Numbered from the stretch's first letter, positions 10,128 through 19,062 are shown. The stretch: 64,000 nucleotides of DNA from Kitasatospora sp. NBC_01250 (GCF_036226465.1 NZ_CP108476.1:6572001-6636000), one strand, 5' to 3'. The notes: generated by a model from the letters alone, not told the origin. Numbers and translations: made by a program.

Positions 10128-11527
10128 TCGCACTGACCCTGGCCGAGGTGGCCGCCGTGACCGGCGGCGAACTGGTCGACGGGGCCGACCCGCAGGCGCT
10201 GGTGACCGGCCCGCTGGCGGTCGACTCCCGCAAGGCGGCGCCCGGCGGCCTCTTCGCCGCCTTCCGCGGCGAGCGGGTGGACGGACACGACTACGCCGAC
10301 CGGGCCGTCGCGGCCGGCGCGGTGGCGGTGCTCGCCGAGCGTGCGCTGGGCGTGCCCGCGGTGGTCGTCGCCGATGTGCAGGTGGCCATGGGCCGGCTCG
10401 CCCAGGCGGTGACCGACCGGGCCGGCGCCACGGTGGTGGCACTGACCGGCTCGGCCGGCAAGACCAGCACCAAGGACCTGATCGCCCAACTGCTGACCAG
10501 GATCGGCCCGACCGTCTTCACCGAGGGCTCGCTCAACAACGAGCTCGGCTTCCCGATGACCGCGACCCGGGTCGAGACCGACACCCGGCACCTGGTGCTG
10601 GAGATGGGGGCCCGGCACAAGGGCGACATCGCCTACCTGTGCTCGCTGGCCCGCCCCTCGATCGGCCTGGTCCTCAACGTCGGCAGCGCCCACCTGGGGG
10701 AGTTCGGCTCCAAGGAGGGCATCGCCGAGGCCAAGGGCGAGCTGGTCGAGGCGCTGGCCGAGGACGGCGTCGCGGTGCTGAACGCGGACGACCCGCTGGT
10801 GCGCGCGATGGCCTCGCGCACCCGGGCCAGGGTGGTCACCTTCGGCGAGACCCCGGGCGCCGACGTCCGGGCACAGAACGTTCGCCTGGACGCCACCGGT
10901 CGGCCATCGTTCACGCTGAGCACCCTGGCCGGTTCCGCACCCGTACAACTGCGCCTGTACGGTGAGCACCACGTCTCGAACGCCCTCGCCGCCGCCGCGG
11001 TGGCGATGGAGCTCGGACTGTCCGTCGACGACACCGCCGCCGCCCTGGGCGAGGCGGGTGCGCTGTCCCGCTGGCGCATGGAGGTCGTCGACCGGGCCGA
11101 TGGGGTCACCGTCGTGAACGACGCGTACAACGCGAACCCGGAGTCGATGCGGGCCGCGCTGCGCACGCTCGCCACGATGGGGGGCCGCGGCCCGGAGCGC
11201 CGCCGCACCTGGGCGGTGCTCGGAGAGATGCGGGAGCTCGGCGAGGAGAGCCTCGACGAGCACGACGCCATCGGGCGGCTCGCGGTCCGACTCGACGTCA
11301 CCAAGCTGGTGGCGGTGGGCGGACGGGAGGCGGCCTGCATGGAACTGGGCGCGAGGAACGAAGGTTCGTGGGGTGAGGAGTCGGTGCTGGTGTCCGACGC
11401 GGACGCGGCGGTCGAGCTGCTGCGCGGTCAGCTGCGGCCAGGGGACGTGGTGCTGGTGAAGGCCAGCCGGTCGGTCGGCCTGGAGCGGGTCGCCCAGGCG
11501 CTGTTGGCGGACGGTGCCGCTCAGTGA
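10124..11527 (+). CDS. murF: UDP-MurNAc-tripeptide--D-Ala-D-Ala ligase
   Basis: This 467-residue MurF completes the UDP-MurNAc pentapeptide by adding D-Ala-D-Ala. Motifs seen are the ATP loop VALTGSAGKTSTKDL (a family variant in which SAGKT replaces TNGKT), NNELGFPMT, and the VVNDAYNANPESM motif near residue 330. The GTG start shares bases with the murE stop (GTGA), and the stop shares bases with the mraY start, so the three genes form a tightly coupled block. Confidence 0.95.
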   Translation: MIALTLAEVAAVTGGELVDGADPQALVTGPLAVDSRKAAPGGLFAAFRGERVDGHDYADRAVAAGAVAVLAERALGVPAVVVADVQVAMGRLAQAVTDRAGATVVALTGSAGKTSTKDLIAQLLTRIGPTVFTEGSLNNELGFPMTATRVETDTRHLVLEMGARHKGDIAYLCSLARPSIGLVLNVGSAHLGEFGSKEGIAEAKGELVEALAEDGVAVLNADDPLVRAMASRTRARVVTFGETPGADVRAQNVRLDATGRPSFTLSTLAGSAPVQLRLYGEHHVSNALAAAAVAMELGLSVDDTAAALGEAGALSRWRMEVVDRADGVTVVNDAYNANPESMRAALRTLATMGGRGPERRRTWAVLGEMRELGEESLDEHDAIGRLAVRLDVTKLVAVGGREAACMELGARNEGSWGEESVLVSDADAAVELLRGQLRPGDVVLVKASRSVGLERVAQALLADGAAQ

Positions 11528-12585
11528 AGCAGATTCTCTACTCCGGACTGATCGGCCTGGTGCTGTCGCTGTTCGGCACCCCGGCACTGATCCGGCTGCT
11601 GGCCCGGCACGGTTACGGCCAGATGATCCGCGACGACGGCCCCAAGGCCCACCACAGCAAGCGCGGTACGCCGACCATGGGCGGCATCGCGTTCATCCTG
11701 GCCACCCTGATCGCCTACGCGCTGACCAAGGTGATCACCGGTGACCAGCCGCGGGCCTCGGGCCTGCTGGTGCTGTTCCTGATGTCGGGTCTGGGCCTGG
11801 TCGGGTTCCTGGACGACTACATCAAGGTGGTCAAGCAGCGCTCGCTGGGCCTGCGGGCCAAGGCGAAGCTGCTCGGGCAGTCCTTCGTGGGTCTGGCCTT
11901 CGCGATCCTGTCGCTGCAGTTCCACGACCCGCGCGGGCTGACCCCGGCCTCCACCAGCCTCTCCTTCATCCAGGACTTCAGCTGGTCGATCGGCCCCGTG
12001 CTGTTCGTCATGTGGGCGTACTTCATGATCGCCGGCATGTCGAACGGCGTGAACCTGACGGACGGTCTGGACGGCCTGGCCACCGGCGCCTCCGTGATGG
12101 TCTTCGGTGCCTACGTCTTCATCGGCGTCTGGCAGTACGGCCAGTCCTGCGACCGGTTCGTGACCGCGACCGCCAACTGCTTCGAGGTCCGCGACCCGCT
12201 GGACCTGGCGGTGGTGGCCTCGGCGCTGATGGGCTCCTGCTTCGGCTTCCTGTGGTGGAACACCTCACCGGCCAAGATCTTCATGGGCGACACCGGCTCG
12301 CTGGCCCTCGGTGGCGCACTGGCCGGTCTGGCGATCTGCTCGCGCACCGAGCTGCTGCTGCCGCTGCTCGGCGGCCTCTTCGTGATCATCACCCTGTCGG
12401 TGATCATCCAGGTCGGCTCGTTCCGGCTGACCGGCAAGCGCGTCTTCAAAATGGCACCACTACAGCACCACTTCGAGCTCAAGGGCTGGAGCGAAGTGCT
12501 GATCGTGGTCCGGTTCTGGATCATCCAGGGCCTCTGTGTGGCGGTGGGCCTCGGCATCTTCTACGCGGGATGGGTGAGCAGTTGA
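11524..12585 (+). CDS. mraY: Phospho-MurNAc-pentapeptide translocase
   Basis: This 353-residue polytopic membrane enzyme transfers phospho-MurNAc-pentapeptide to undecaprenyl phosphate, giving lipid I. About ten hydrophobic segments are present. The diagnostic motifs are GTPTMGG, FLDDYIK (the Asp pair), the NLTDGLDGLATG loop, KIFMGDTGSLALGG, and the PLQHHFELKGW histidine motif near the C-terminus. The GTG start overlaps the murF TGA. Confidence 0.96.
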   Translation: MKQILYSGLIGLVLSLFGTPALIRLLARHGYGQMIRDDGPKAHHSKRGTPTMGGIAFILATLIAYALTKVITGDQPRASGLLVLFLMSGLGLVGFLDDYIKVVKQRSLGLRAKAKLLGQSFVGLAFAILSLQFHDPRGLTPASTSLSFIQDFSWSIGPVLFVMWAYFMIAGMSNGVNLTDGLDGLATGASVMVFGAYVFIGVWQYGQSCDRFVTATANCFEVRDPLDLAVVASALMGSCFGFLWWNTSPAKIFMGDTGSLALGGALAGLAICSRTELLLPLLGGLFVIITLSVIIQVGSFRLTGKRVFKMAPLQHHFELKGWSEVLIVVRFWIIQGLCVAVGLGIFYAGWVSS

Positions 12586-14036
12586 GCACGACCCCGAACT
12601 GGCCGGGGCTGCCGGTCGTGGTGGCGGGCCTGGGCGTCTCCGGCATCAGCGCGGCCCGGGTGCTGCGCGACCTGGGCGCCGAGGTCACCGTGGTGGACGG
12701 CGGCGACAGCCCCGCGCTGCGCGCCCGCGCCGCCGAACTGGACGGGATCGGGGTGCGGTTCGGCGACGGCGACACGCTGCCCGAGGGCACCGAACTGATC
12801 GTCACCTCGCCCGGCTGGCCGCCGAGCAGCCCGCTGTTCGCGGCCGCCGAGGCGGCCGGCGTGCCGGTCTGGGGCGATGTCGAGCTGGCCTGGCGGCTGC
12901 GCAGGCCGCTGCCCGCCACCGGCGAGCCGGCCCCCTGGCTGGCCGTCACCGGCACCAACGGCAAGACCACCACGGTCCAGATGCTGGCCTCGATCCTGAC
13001 CGCGGCCGGCCGGCGCACCGCCGCCGTCGGCAACGTCGGGGTCTCGGTGCTGGACGCCGTCCTCGCGGGCTTCGACGCCGCCGCCGGGAGCGAGCAGCAG
13101 CCGTACGACGTGCTCGCCGTCGAGCTGTCCAGCTACCAGCTGCACTGGGCGCCCTCGCTGCGCCCGCACTCGGCGGCCGTGCTCAACCTGGCCCCCGACC
13201 ACCTGGACTGGCACGGCTCGATGGCGGCCTACGGCGCCGACAAGGGCCGGATCTACCAGGGCAACCAGGTCGCCTGCGTGTACAACCTGGCCGACCCCGC
13301 CACCGAGGAACTGGTCCGCGAGGCCGACGTCGAGGAGGGCTGCCGGGCCATCGGCTTCGGCCTCGGCGCCCCCGGGCTCTCCCAGTTCGGCGTGGTGGAC
13401 GGCCTGCTGGTGGACCGGGCCTTCGTCCCGGACCGGGCCAAGAACGCGGCCGAGATCGGCTCGGTCGACGACGTCGAGCCGCCGGCCCCGCACAACATCG
13501 CCAACGCCCTGGCCGCCGCCGCGCTGGCCCGCGCCTACGGCGTGGAGGCCAAGGCGGTGCGCGAGGGGCTGCGGGCCTTCCGGCCGGACGCGCACCGGAT
13601 CGCCTTCGTCGCCGAGGTCGGCGGGGTGCGCTGGATCGACGACTCCAAGGCCACCAACACCCATGCCGCCGCCGCCTCGCTGGCGGCCTATGAGCCGATC
13701 GTGTGGATCGCCGGCGGCCTGGCCAAGGGCGCGACCTTCGACGAGCTGGTCAAGGGCGCGGCCACCCGGCTGCGCGCCGCGGTGCTGATCGGCGAGGACC
13801 GCGCGCTGATCCGCGCGGCGCTGGCGCGACACGCCCCGGATGTACCAGTGATCGAGGCGGCCGAAGGCCAGACTGGCGCGGTGGCGATGGCGGAGGTGGT
13901 CCGCACCGCCCAGGGCCTCGCCCGATCGGGCGATACCGTGCTCCTCGCCCCGGCCTGCGCCTCGATGGACATGTTCACCCACTACGGCGAGCGGGGCGAC
14001 CTGTTCGCCGAGGCGGTGCGGGGGCTGACGGACTGA
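12570..14036 (+). CDS. murD: UDP-MurNAc-L-alanine--D-glutamate ligase
   Basis: This 488-residue Mur ligase adds D-glutamate. It begins with a Rossmann-like segment VVVAGLGVSGISAARVL. The ATP loop LAVTGTNGKTTTVQML follows near residue 130, then the LSSYQL and NLAPDHLDWH motifs, and near the end DDSKATNTHAA. The ATG at 12570 lies inside the end of mraY (16-base overlap). A TTG at 12582 would instead give the 4-base TTGA overlap seen at other junctions of this operon; both are plausible. ftsW follows 29 bases later. Confidence 0.94.
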   Translation: MGEQLSTTPNWPGLPVVVAGLGVSGISAARVLRDLGAEVTVVDGGDSPALRARAAELDGIGVRFGDGDTLPEGTELIVTSPGWPPSSPLFAAAEAAGVPVWGDVELAWRLRRPLPATGEPAPWLAVTGTNGKTTTVQMLASILTAAGRRTAAVGNVGVSVLDAVLAGFDAAAGSEQQPYDVLAVELSSYQLHWAPSLRPHSAAVLNLAPDHLDWHGSMAAYGADKGRIYQGNQVACVYNLADPATEELVREADVEEGCRAIGFGLGAPGLSQFGVVDGLLVDRAFVPDRAKNAAEIGSVDDVEPPAPHNIANALAAAALARAYGVEAKAVREGLRAFRPDAHRIAFVAEVGGVRWIDDSKATNTHAAAASLAAYEPIVWIAGGLAKGATFDELVKGAATRLRAAVLIGEDRALIRAALARHAPDVPVIEAAEGQTGAVAMAEVVRTAQGLARSGDTVLLAPACASMDMFTHYGERGDLFAEAVRGLTD

Positions 14037-14065
14037 CGACGGGAACCGGGAGAGGGGCAGGCGCC

Positions 14066-15472
14066 GTGGCGGGTCAGGGCAAGGCGGCCACCCGGCCGGA
14101 GCGCGGCGGGGCCGCGGCGCCGGAGCGTGCCGCCGCCTCCCCGCCCGGCGGCGGCCCCGGCCCGTCGCTGATCTCGGCGACCAGCACGATCTTCAAGACC
14201 GAGGGTCTGACCGGACGCCTGCGTGCGCTGCGCGACCGGCTGCGCTGGACCCTGGGCCGTCCGCTGACGCCCTACTACCTGATCCTCGGCGCGGCCTCGC
14301 TGCTGCTGGTGCTCGGCCTGGTGATGGTCTTCTCGTCCTCCAACATCACGGCCATCCACCAGGGCCTGCCCGGGCTCTTCTACTTCCGCAAGCAGCTGGT
14401 TGCGGTGGTGCTCGGATCGGTGCTGCTGGTGGCCGCCGCCAAGGTGCCGGTCGCCGTGCACCGGGTGCTGGCCTACCCGGTGCTGCTCGGCTCGATCGGC
14501 GCCATGGTGCTGGTGGCCATCCCCGGCATCGGGATGAAGGTCAACGGCAACCGGAACTGGCTCAATTTCGGCTTCTTCCAGGTCCAGCCCTCGGAGTTCG
14601 CCAAGCTCGCGCTGCTGCTCTGGGGGGCCGACCTGCTGGCCCGCAAGCAGAAGGCCGGCACCCTCACCCAGTGGAAGCACCTGCTGGTCCCGCTGGTGCC
14701 GGGCGCCCTGGTGCTGCTGATGCTGATCATGCTCGGCGGCGACATGGGCACCTCGATGATCCTGGTGGCGATGGTCTTCGCGCTGCTGTGGATGGTCGGC
14801 GCTCCGCTGCGGCTCTTCGTCGCGACCCTCGGGGTCGCCGTGGTGGCCTGCACCGCGCTGATCATCACCGTGCCGCACCGGCTGGACCGGCTGGCCTGCA
14901 TCGGCACCACCAAGCCGTCGGTCGACCACGACTGTTTCCAGGCGCTGCACGGCCTGTACGCCTTCGGACTGGGCGGTACCTTCGGCACCGGCCTCGGGGC
15001 CGGCTACGAGAAGTGGGGCCAGCTCCCGGAGGCGCACACCGACTTCATCTTCGCCGCGACCGGTGAGGAACTCGGTCTCGTGGGGACGCTGTCGGTGATC
15101 GGTCTCTTCGCGGCACTAGGGTATGCGGGTATCCGAGTGGCCATCGGCACGAAGGACCCCTTCGTCAGGTACGCCGCGGGAGCCGCCACCACGTGGATCA
15201 TGGCCCAGGCCATGATCAACCTGGGGTCGGCGCTGGGACTGCTGCCCATCGCGGGCGTGCCCCTCCCGCTGTTCTCCTACGGCGGGTCCGCCATGCTGTC
15301 GGCCATGTGCGCCCTGGGGATGCTGCTCTGCTTCGCACGCAGCGTCCCGGGGGCGAAGGCGGCACTGGCCGCCCGGAGCTCGAAGTCCCGGTTCAGGACA
15401 GGTCTGCGCCGGGTGCTGCCACGACGAACCACAGCGCGCCCGGCCGCCCGGCCGCCGCGCAGGGAGCGGTGA
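14066..15472 (+). CDS. ftsW: SEDS-family septal peptidoglycan glycosyltransferase
   Basis: This 468-residue SEDS protein has about ten membrane segments and polymerises lipid II at the septum with FtsI. A Gly/Ala/Pro-rich cytoplasmic leader (about 70 residues) comes before the first helix. Family motifs seen are VMVFSSS, GNRNWLNFGFFQVQPSEFAKL (written here in parts: NGNRNWL and QPSEFAK), the EAHTDFIFAATGEELG loop and the C-terminal PLPLFSYGGSAM. GTG 14066 is preceded by GGGAGAGGGG. The gene lies between murD and murG, with a 6-base gap to murG. Confidence 0.94.
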   Translation: MAGQGKAATRPERGGAAAPERAAASPPGGGPGPSLISATSTIFKTEGLTGRLRALRDRLRWTLGRPLTPYYLILGAASLLLVLGLVMVFSSSNITAIHQGLPGLFYFRKQLVAVVLGSVLLVAAAKVPVAVHRVLAYPVLLGSIGAMVLVAIPGIGMKVNGNRNWLNFGFFQVQPSEFAKLALLLWGADLLARKQKAGTLTQWKHLLVPLVPGALVLLMLIMLGGDMGTSMILVAMVFALLWMVGAPLRLFVATLGVAVVACTALIITVPHRLDRLACIGTTKPSVDHDCFQALHGLYAFGLGGTFGTGLGAGYEKWGQLPEAHTDFIFAATGEELGLVGTLSVIGLFAALGYAGIRVAIGTKDPFVRYAAGAATTWIMAQAMINLGSALGLLPIAGVPLPLFSYGGSAMLSAMCALGMLLCFARSVPGAKAALAARSSKSRFRTGLRRVLPRRTTARPAARPPRRER

Positions 15473-15478
15473 TTTTCG

Positions 15479-16585
15479 GTGCATGTCGTACTCGCCGGCG
15501 GGGGTACCGCAGGACACATCGAGCCGGCCATGGCGCTCGCGGACGCGCTGCGCAGGCACGACCCGAGCATCGGCATCACCGCGCTCGGTACCGAGCGCGG
15601 CCTGGAGACCCGCCTGGTGCCCGAGCGCGGCTACCAGCTGGAGCTGATCCCGGCCGTCCCGCTGCCGCGCAAGCCCACCCCCGAGCTGATCACCGTGCCG
15701 GGCCGGCTGCGGGGCACCGTCCGGGCCGCCCAGGAGATCATCGAGCGGGTCAAGGCGGACGCCGTGGTCGGCTTCGGCGGCTATGTCGCGATGCCCGCCT
15801 ACCTGGCGGCCAAGCGGGCCGGGGTGCCGATCGTGGTGCACGAGGCCAACGCCCGACCGGGCCTGGCCAACAAGATCGGTGCCCGGTACAGCGACTTCGT
15901 CGCGGTCTCCACCCCGGACAGCAAGCTGCGCGACTCGCGCTACATCGGCATCCCGCTGCGCCGCACCATCGCGACCCTGGACCGCAACGCGGTGCGCCCC
16001 GAGGCCCGGCACTACTTCGGCCTCGACCAGCGGCTGCCCACCCTGCTGGTCTCCGGCGGCTCGCAGGGCGCGCGTCGGCTGAACGAGACCATCCAGGCGA
16101 TCGCGCCGCGCCTGCAGCAGTACGGCGTCCAGGTGCTGCACGCGGTGGGCCCGAAGAACGAGCTGCCGCGGATCGACGACATCCCCGGCATGCCGCCCTA
16201 CCGCGCGGTGCCGTACCTGGACCGGATGGACCTCGCCTATGCTGCCGCCGACCTGATGCTCTGCCGGGCCGGCGCGATGACGGTGGCCGAGCTCGCCGCC
16301 GTCGGCCTGCCGGCCTGCTTCGTGCCGCTGCCGATCGGCAACGGCGAGCAGCGGTTGAACGCCCAGCCGATGGTCAAGGCTGGCGGCGGCCTGCTGGTGG
16401 ACGACGCCGAGCTGACCCCGGACTGGGTGCTGAGCAATGTCCTGCCGGTGCTCACCGACCCGCAGCGGCTGTGGGACATGAGCCGGGCAGCCGCCGAGTT
16501 CGGCCGCCGGGACGCCGACGACCTGCTGGTCGGGATGGTGTACGAGGCGATCGACGCGGCCCGGGGTGGCCGGCGTCGTGGCTGA
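15479..16585 (+). CDS. murG: UDP-GlcNAc:lipid I N-acetylglucosaminyltransferase
   Basis: This 368-residue GT28 enzyme turns lipid I into lipid II at the inner face of the membrane. The first glycine loop GGGTAGHIEPAMALA is at residues 7-21, VGFGGYVAMPAYLAA follows, then VHEANARPGLANK, and the second domain has LVSGGSQGARRLNE and the CRAGAMTVAELAAVGLP acceptor motif. The start is GTG. The final 20 bases overlap the first codons of ftsQ. Confidence 0.95.
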   Translation: MHVVLAGGGTAGHIEPAMALADALRRHDPSIGITALGTERGLETRLVPERGYQLELIPAVPLPRKPTPELITVPGRLRGTVRAAQEIIERVKADAVVGFGGYVAMPAYLAAKRAGVPIVVHEANARPGLANKIGARYSDFVAVSTPDSKLRDSRYIGIPLRRTIATLDRNAVRPEARHYFGLDQRLPTLLVSGGSQGARRLNETIQAIAPRLQQYGVQVLHAVGPKNELPRIDDIPGMPPYRAVPYLDRMDLAYAAADLMLCRAGAMTVAELAAVGLPACFVPLPIGNGEQRLNAQPMVKAGGGLLVDDAELTPDWVLSNVLPVLTDPQRLWDMSRAAAEFGRRDADDLLVGMVYEAIDAARGGRRRG

Positions 16586-17363
16586 CCGGCTCACCGCCGC
16601 GCCGAGCGACGAGGAGTTGGCCGCGGAGGACGAGGAGGACGAGCCCCCCGCGCTGCGGCTGTCGCGGCGCGGGGTCCTGGTGCTCGGTGGGCTCGGGGCT
16701 GCGGTCCTGGGCCTGCTGGCCTGGCTGGTCTTCTTCTCCTCGGTGCTGGACGTCCAGTCGGTGGCGATCCAGGGGCTGCGCAACGACCAGCTGACGGTCG
16801 ACGAGGTCCGGGCCGCCATAGGGCCGGTCCAGCACGGCCCGCTGGCCCGCGTCGACCTGGACGCGGTGCAGCGCCGGGTCCAGGCGATCCCGCGGGTCGC
16901 CAGGGCGGAGGTCTGGCGGGGCTGGCCGCACACCCTGCGGGTGAAGGTGATCGAGCGTCAACCTGTTGCGGCTGTCAAGACTTCTGATGGAAAGTTCACT
17001 CAGATGGATGCATCTGGGGTGAGTTTCGCCACCGAACCAACGCCGCCGCCCGGTGTTCCGGTGGTCGAACTCCAGCTCAGCCAGCCGGCCCAGGACGCCG
17101 CCGCGGTCTTTCCGGCCAGCCGGCTGGTCCAGGGCGCGGTCAGGGTGGCCACCGCGCTGCCGCCCGACGTGGCCAAGCAGAGCCCGGCACTACTGGTTCG
17201 TTCGTATGACGACATCGAGTTGCGACTGCCCGGGGGTGCCACCGTGCGGTGGGGGAGCCCTGACCGGGGGCAGCGCAAGGCGACGGTGCTGCTCGCCCTG
17301 CTGAAGCAGAAGGCCGCGACCTACGACGTCAGCGCCCCGGACGCCCCGGCGATCTCGGGCTGA
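16566..17363 (+). CDS. ftsQ: Cell division protein FtsQ
   Basis: This 265-residue bitopic FtsQ/DivIB protein has an acidic cytoplasmic tail (residues 1-35), one membrane helix (about 38-60), the POTRA domain beginning SSVLDVQSVAIQGLRN, and a beta domain. It links FtsW/FtsI to the other divisome proteins. The GTG at 16566 overlaps murG by 20 bases; a GTG at 16578 is an alternative. The stretch 16981-17040 is only about 50% G+C (hand count) and uses GAT, TCT, ACT and GCA codons unlike its neighbours. Confidence 0.92.
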   Translation: MAGVVADRLTAAPSDEELAAEDEEDEPPALRLSRRGVLVLGGLGAAVLGLLAWLVFFSSVLDVQSVAIQGLRNDQLTVDEVRAAIGPVQHGPLARVDLDAVQRRVQAIPRVARAEVWRGWPHTLRVKVIERQPVAAVKTSDGKFTQMDASGVSFATEPTPPPGVPVVELQLSQPAQDAAAVFPASRLVQGAVRVATALPPDVAKQSPALLVRSYDDIELRLPGGATVRWGSPDRGQRKATVLLALLKQKAATYDVSAPDAPAISG

Positions 17364-17477
17364 ACGGAAATCCGGTAGGTTCTGTACTCCTCGGGGTTGT
17401 CGGGATCTTGACCGGTCGATTCGTCACTATTGACGATCCATCGGTGATTCCCCGACCCTGGGTGATCGACCCCGGTG

Positions 17478-17506
17478 CTGACTGCCGGGTGATGATCACA
17501 TAGGCT
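17478..17506 (+). promoter_or_regulatory. Putative ftsZ promoter
   Basis: CTGACT at 17478-17483 and TAGGCT at 17501-17506, 17 bases apart, form the best vegetative-type promoter in the ftsQ-ftsZ gap. It would give a leader of more than 300 bases before the ftsZ GTG. In Streptomyces ftsZ is known to have several promoters in this gap, one sporulation-induced. Which of them this corresponds to cannot be told from sequence. Confidence 0.45.
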
Positions 17507-17530
17507 CAAAAGAAAAAAGGGAAGCTCGGC

Positions 17531-17546
17531 GTGTTCGTTGAACACG
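17531..17546. promoter_or_regulatory. Perfect dyad in the ftsZ leader
   Basis: CGTGTTC at 17530-17536 and GAACACG at 17540-17546 are perfect 7-base inverted arms around a 3-base centre. The element lies about 25 bases after the putative -10 box TAGGCT, so it could be an operator or the base of a small leader hairpin. Confidence 0.4.
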
Positions 17547-17563
17547 GGCCCGCCCGGCACTTA

Positions 17564-17575
17564 GTGTCCTGTGTC
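17564..17575. promoter_or_regulatory. Two GACAC motifs, candidate WhiA sites
   Basis: The minus strand carries GACAC at 17575-17571 and again at 17568-17564. GACAC is the reported core of WhiA binding sites, and ftsZ is a reported target of the sporulation regulators WhiA and WhiB in Streptomyces. Two copies 7 bases apart upstream of ftsZ fit that, but a 5-base motif is weak evidence by itself. Confidence 0.4.
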
Positions 17576-17595
17576 ACCAGGCTGTTCACTACGGT

Positions 17596-17668
17596 GATCT
17601 GACGCAGTGGCGATCTGACGGAGCGCTGATCTGCGGTCGGGGATCTGATGCGTCTTCAGGATCTGACG
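17596..17668 (+). repeat. Five spaced GATCTGACG repeats upstream of ftsZ
   Basis: GATCTGACG occurs at 17596, 17612 and 17660, with the variants GATCTGCG at 17628 and GATCTGATG at 17642. Start-to-start distances are 16, 16, 14 and 18 bases. The array lies between the putative promoter and the ftsZ start. The core read on the minus strand, G(T/A)CAGATC, recurs twice upstream of sepF (20008 and 20040). Confidence 0.65.
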
Positions 17669-17680
17669 CAGGCACAGCAT

Positions 17681-17707
17681 GAACCCTCAACGTCAAGTTT
17701 AGGGTTC
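17681..17707. promoter_or_regulatory. 27-base imperfect palindrome before ftsZ
   Basis: GAACCCT at 17681-17687 and AGGGTTC at 17701-17707 are perfect inverted arms. Inner AAC and GTT (17689-17691, 17697-17699) extend the symmetry across one mismatch. It lies 138 bases before the ftsZ GTG and may be an operator or a leader hairpin. Confidence 0.45.
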
Positions 17708-17844
17708 GGGTCGGCGGTCCGCATTTTCGGACAATCAGTCAGGAATCGGGCTCCCCCACCCATCGACATCCGTCGGCATCGTGGTTCGTGCAACTGTCAC
17801 GACCCAGGAGCCGACCCGGACATCCGAGGCGAGAGGCCTTCGAC

Positions 17845-19062
17845 GTGGCAGCACCGCAGAACTACCTCGCAGTCATCAAGGTCGTCGGTATCGGCGGCGG
17901 CGGTGTCAACGCCATCAACCGGATGATCGAGGTCGGTCTCAAGGGCGTCGAGTTCATCGCGATCAACACCGATGCACAGGCCCTCCTGATGAGCGACGCC
18001 GACGTCAAGCTCGACGTGGGCCGCGAGCTCACCCGGGGTCTGGGCGCCGGCGCCAACCCCGAGGTCGGCCGCAAGGCCGCCGAGGACCACCGCGAGGAGA
18101 TCGAGGAGGTCCTCAAGGGGGCCGACATGGTCTTCGTCACGGCCGGCGAGGGCGGCGGCACCGGCACCGGCGGCGCGCCCGTGGTGGCCAACATCGCCCG
18201 CTCGCTGGGCGCGCTGACCATCGGCGTGGTCACCCGGCCGTTCACCTTCGAGGGCCGGCGTCGCGCCAACCAGGCCGAGGACGGCATCGCCGGGCTGCGC
18301 GAGGAGGTCGACACCCTCATCGTGATCCCCAACGACCGGCTGCTGTCGATCTCCGACCGCCAGGTCAGCGTGCTGGACGCGTTCCGCTCGGCCGACCAGG
18401 TGCTGCTCTCCGGCGTGCAGGGCATCACCGACCTGATCACCACCCCGGGCCTGATCAACCTCGACTTCGCCGACGTCAAGTCGGTCATGTCGGACGCCGG
18501 TTCGGCGCTGATGGGGATCGGCTCGGCGCGCGGCGAGGACCGGGCCAAGGCGGCGGCCGTGATGGCCATCTCCTCCCCGCTGCTCGAGGCCTCGATCGAC
18601 GGTGCCCGCGGTGTGCTGCTCTCCATCTCCGGCGGCTCCGACCTCGGTCTCTTCGAGATCAACGAGTCGGCCCAGCTGGTCAGCGAGGCGGCGCACCCCG
18701 AGGCGAACATCATCTTCGGTGCCGTGATCGACGACGCGCTCGGCGACGAGGTGCGGGTCACCGTGATCGCGGCCGGGTTCGACGGCGGCCAGCCGCCGGC
18801 CATCGTGCGCGACCCGGTGGTGAAGGCGACTCCGCCCGCCCCGACCGAGCGTCCGATGAGCGCGGCCGGCCGGCCGTACGGCAGCGGGGGGCTGGGTTCG
18901 GTGACGGGCCGTTCGTCGGACGAGGGCGCCAACGGCTCGACCGCCGCCTCGAAGACCGAGACCACGGTGGCCCCGCCGGTGCCGCCGCAGGTCCAGCCGG
19001 TCCGCTCGCCCTATGTGGAGAGCCCGGCCGAGGAGCTGGACGTTCCGGACTTCCTGAAGTAA
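17845..19062 (+). CDS. ftsZ: Cell division GTPase FtsZ
   Basis: This 405-residue tubulin-like GTPase forms the Z ring and, in aerial hyphae, the sporulation septa. The N-terminal LAVIKVVGIGGGGVNAINRM segment, the GTP signature GGGTGTG at residues 103-109, the T7 loop NLDFADVKSVM and a Gly/Ser/Pro-rich linker are visible. The C-terminal conserved peptide ends in DVPDFLK, the site that binds SepF and other partners. GTG 17845 follows GAGGCGAGAGG; the frame is open upstream to 17788, but that part has no such site. A strong hairpin follows the stop. Confidence 0.97.
   Translation: MAAPQNYLAVIKVVGIGGGGVNAINRMIEVGLKGVEFIAINTDAQALLMSDADVKLDVGRELTRGLGAGANPEVGRKAAEDHREEIEEVLKGADMVFVTAGEGGGTGTGGAPVVANIARSLGALTIGVVTRPFTFEGRRRANQAEDGIAGLREEVDTLIVIPNDRLLSISDRQVSVLDAFRSADQVLLSGVQGITDLITTPGLINLDFADVKSVMSDAGSALMGIGSARGEDRAKAAAVMAISSPLLEASIDGARGVLLSISGGSDLGLFEINESAQLVSEAAHPEANIIFGAVIDDALGDEVRVTVIAAGFDGGQPPAIVRDPVVKATPPAPTERPMSAAGRPYGSGGLGSVTGRSSDEGANGSTAASKTETTVAPPVPPQVQPVRSPYVESPAEELDVPDFLK

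Noticed and set aside
12561..13982. 473-codon minus-strand open frame opposite murD
   Set aside because: It is an antisense shadow of a conserved Mur ligase with no family features.
17596..17668. Possible miniature CRISPR array before ftsZ
   Set aside because: Repeat units are only about 9 bases with 5-9-base spacers, and there are no cas genes. It is better read as protein-binding sites.
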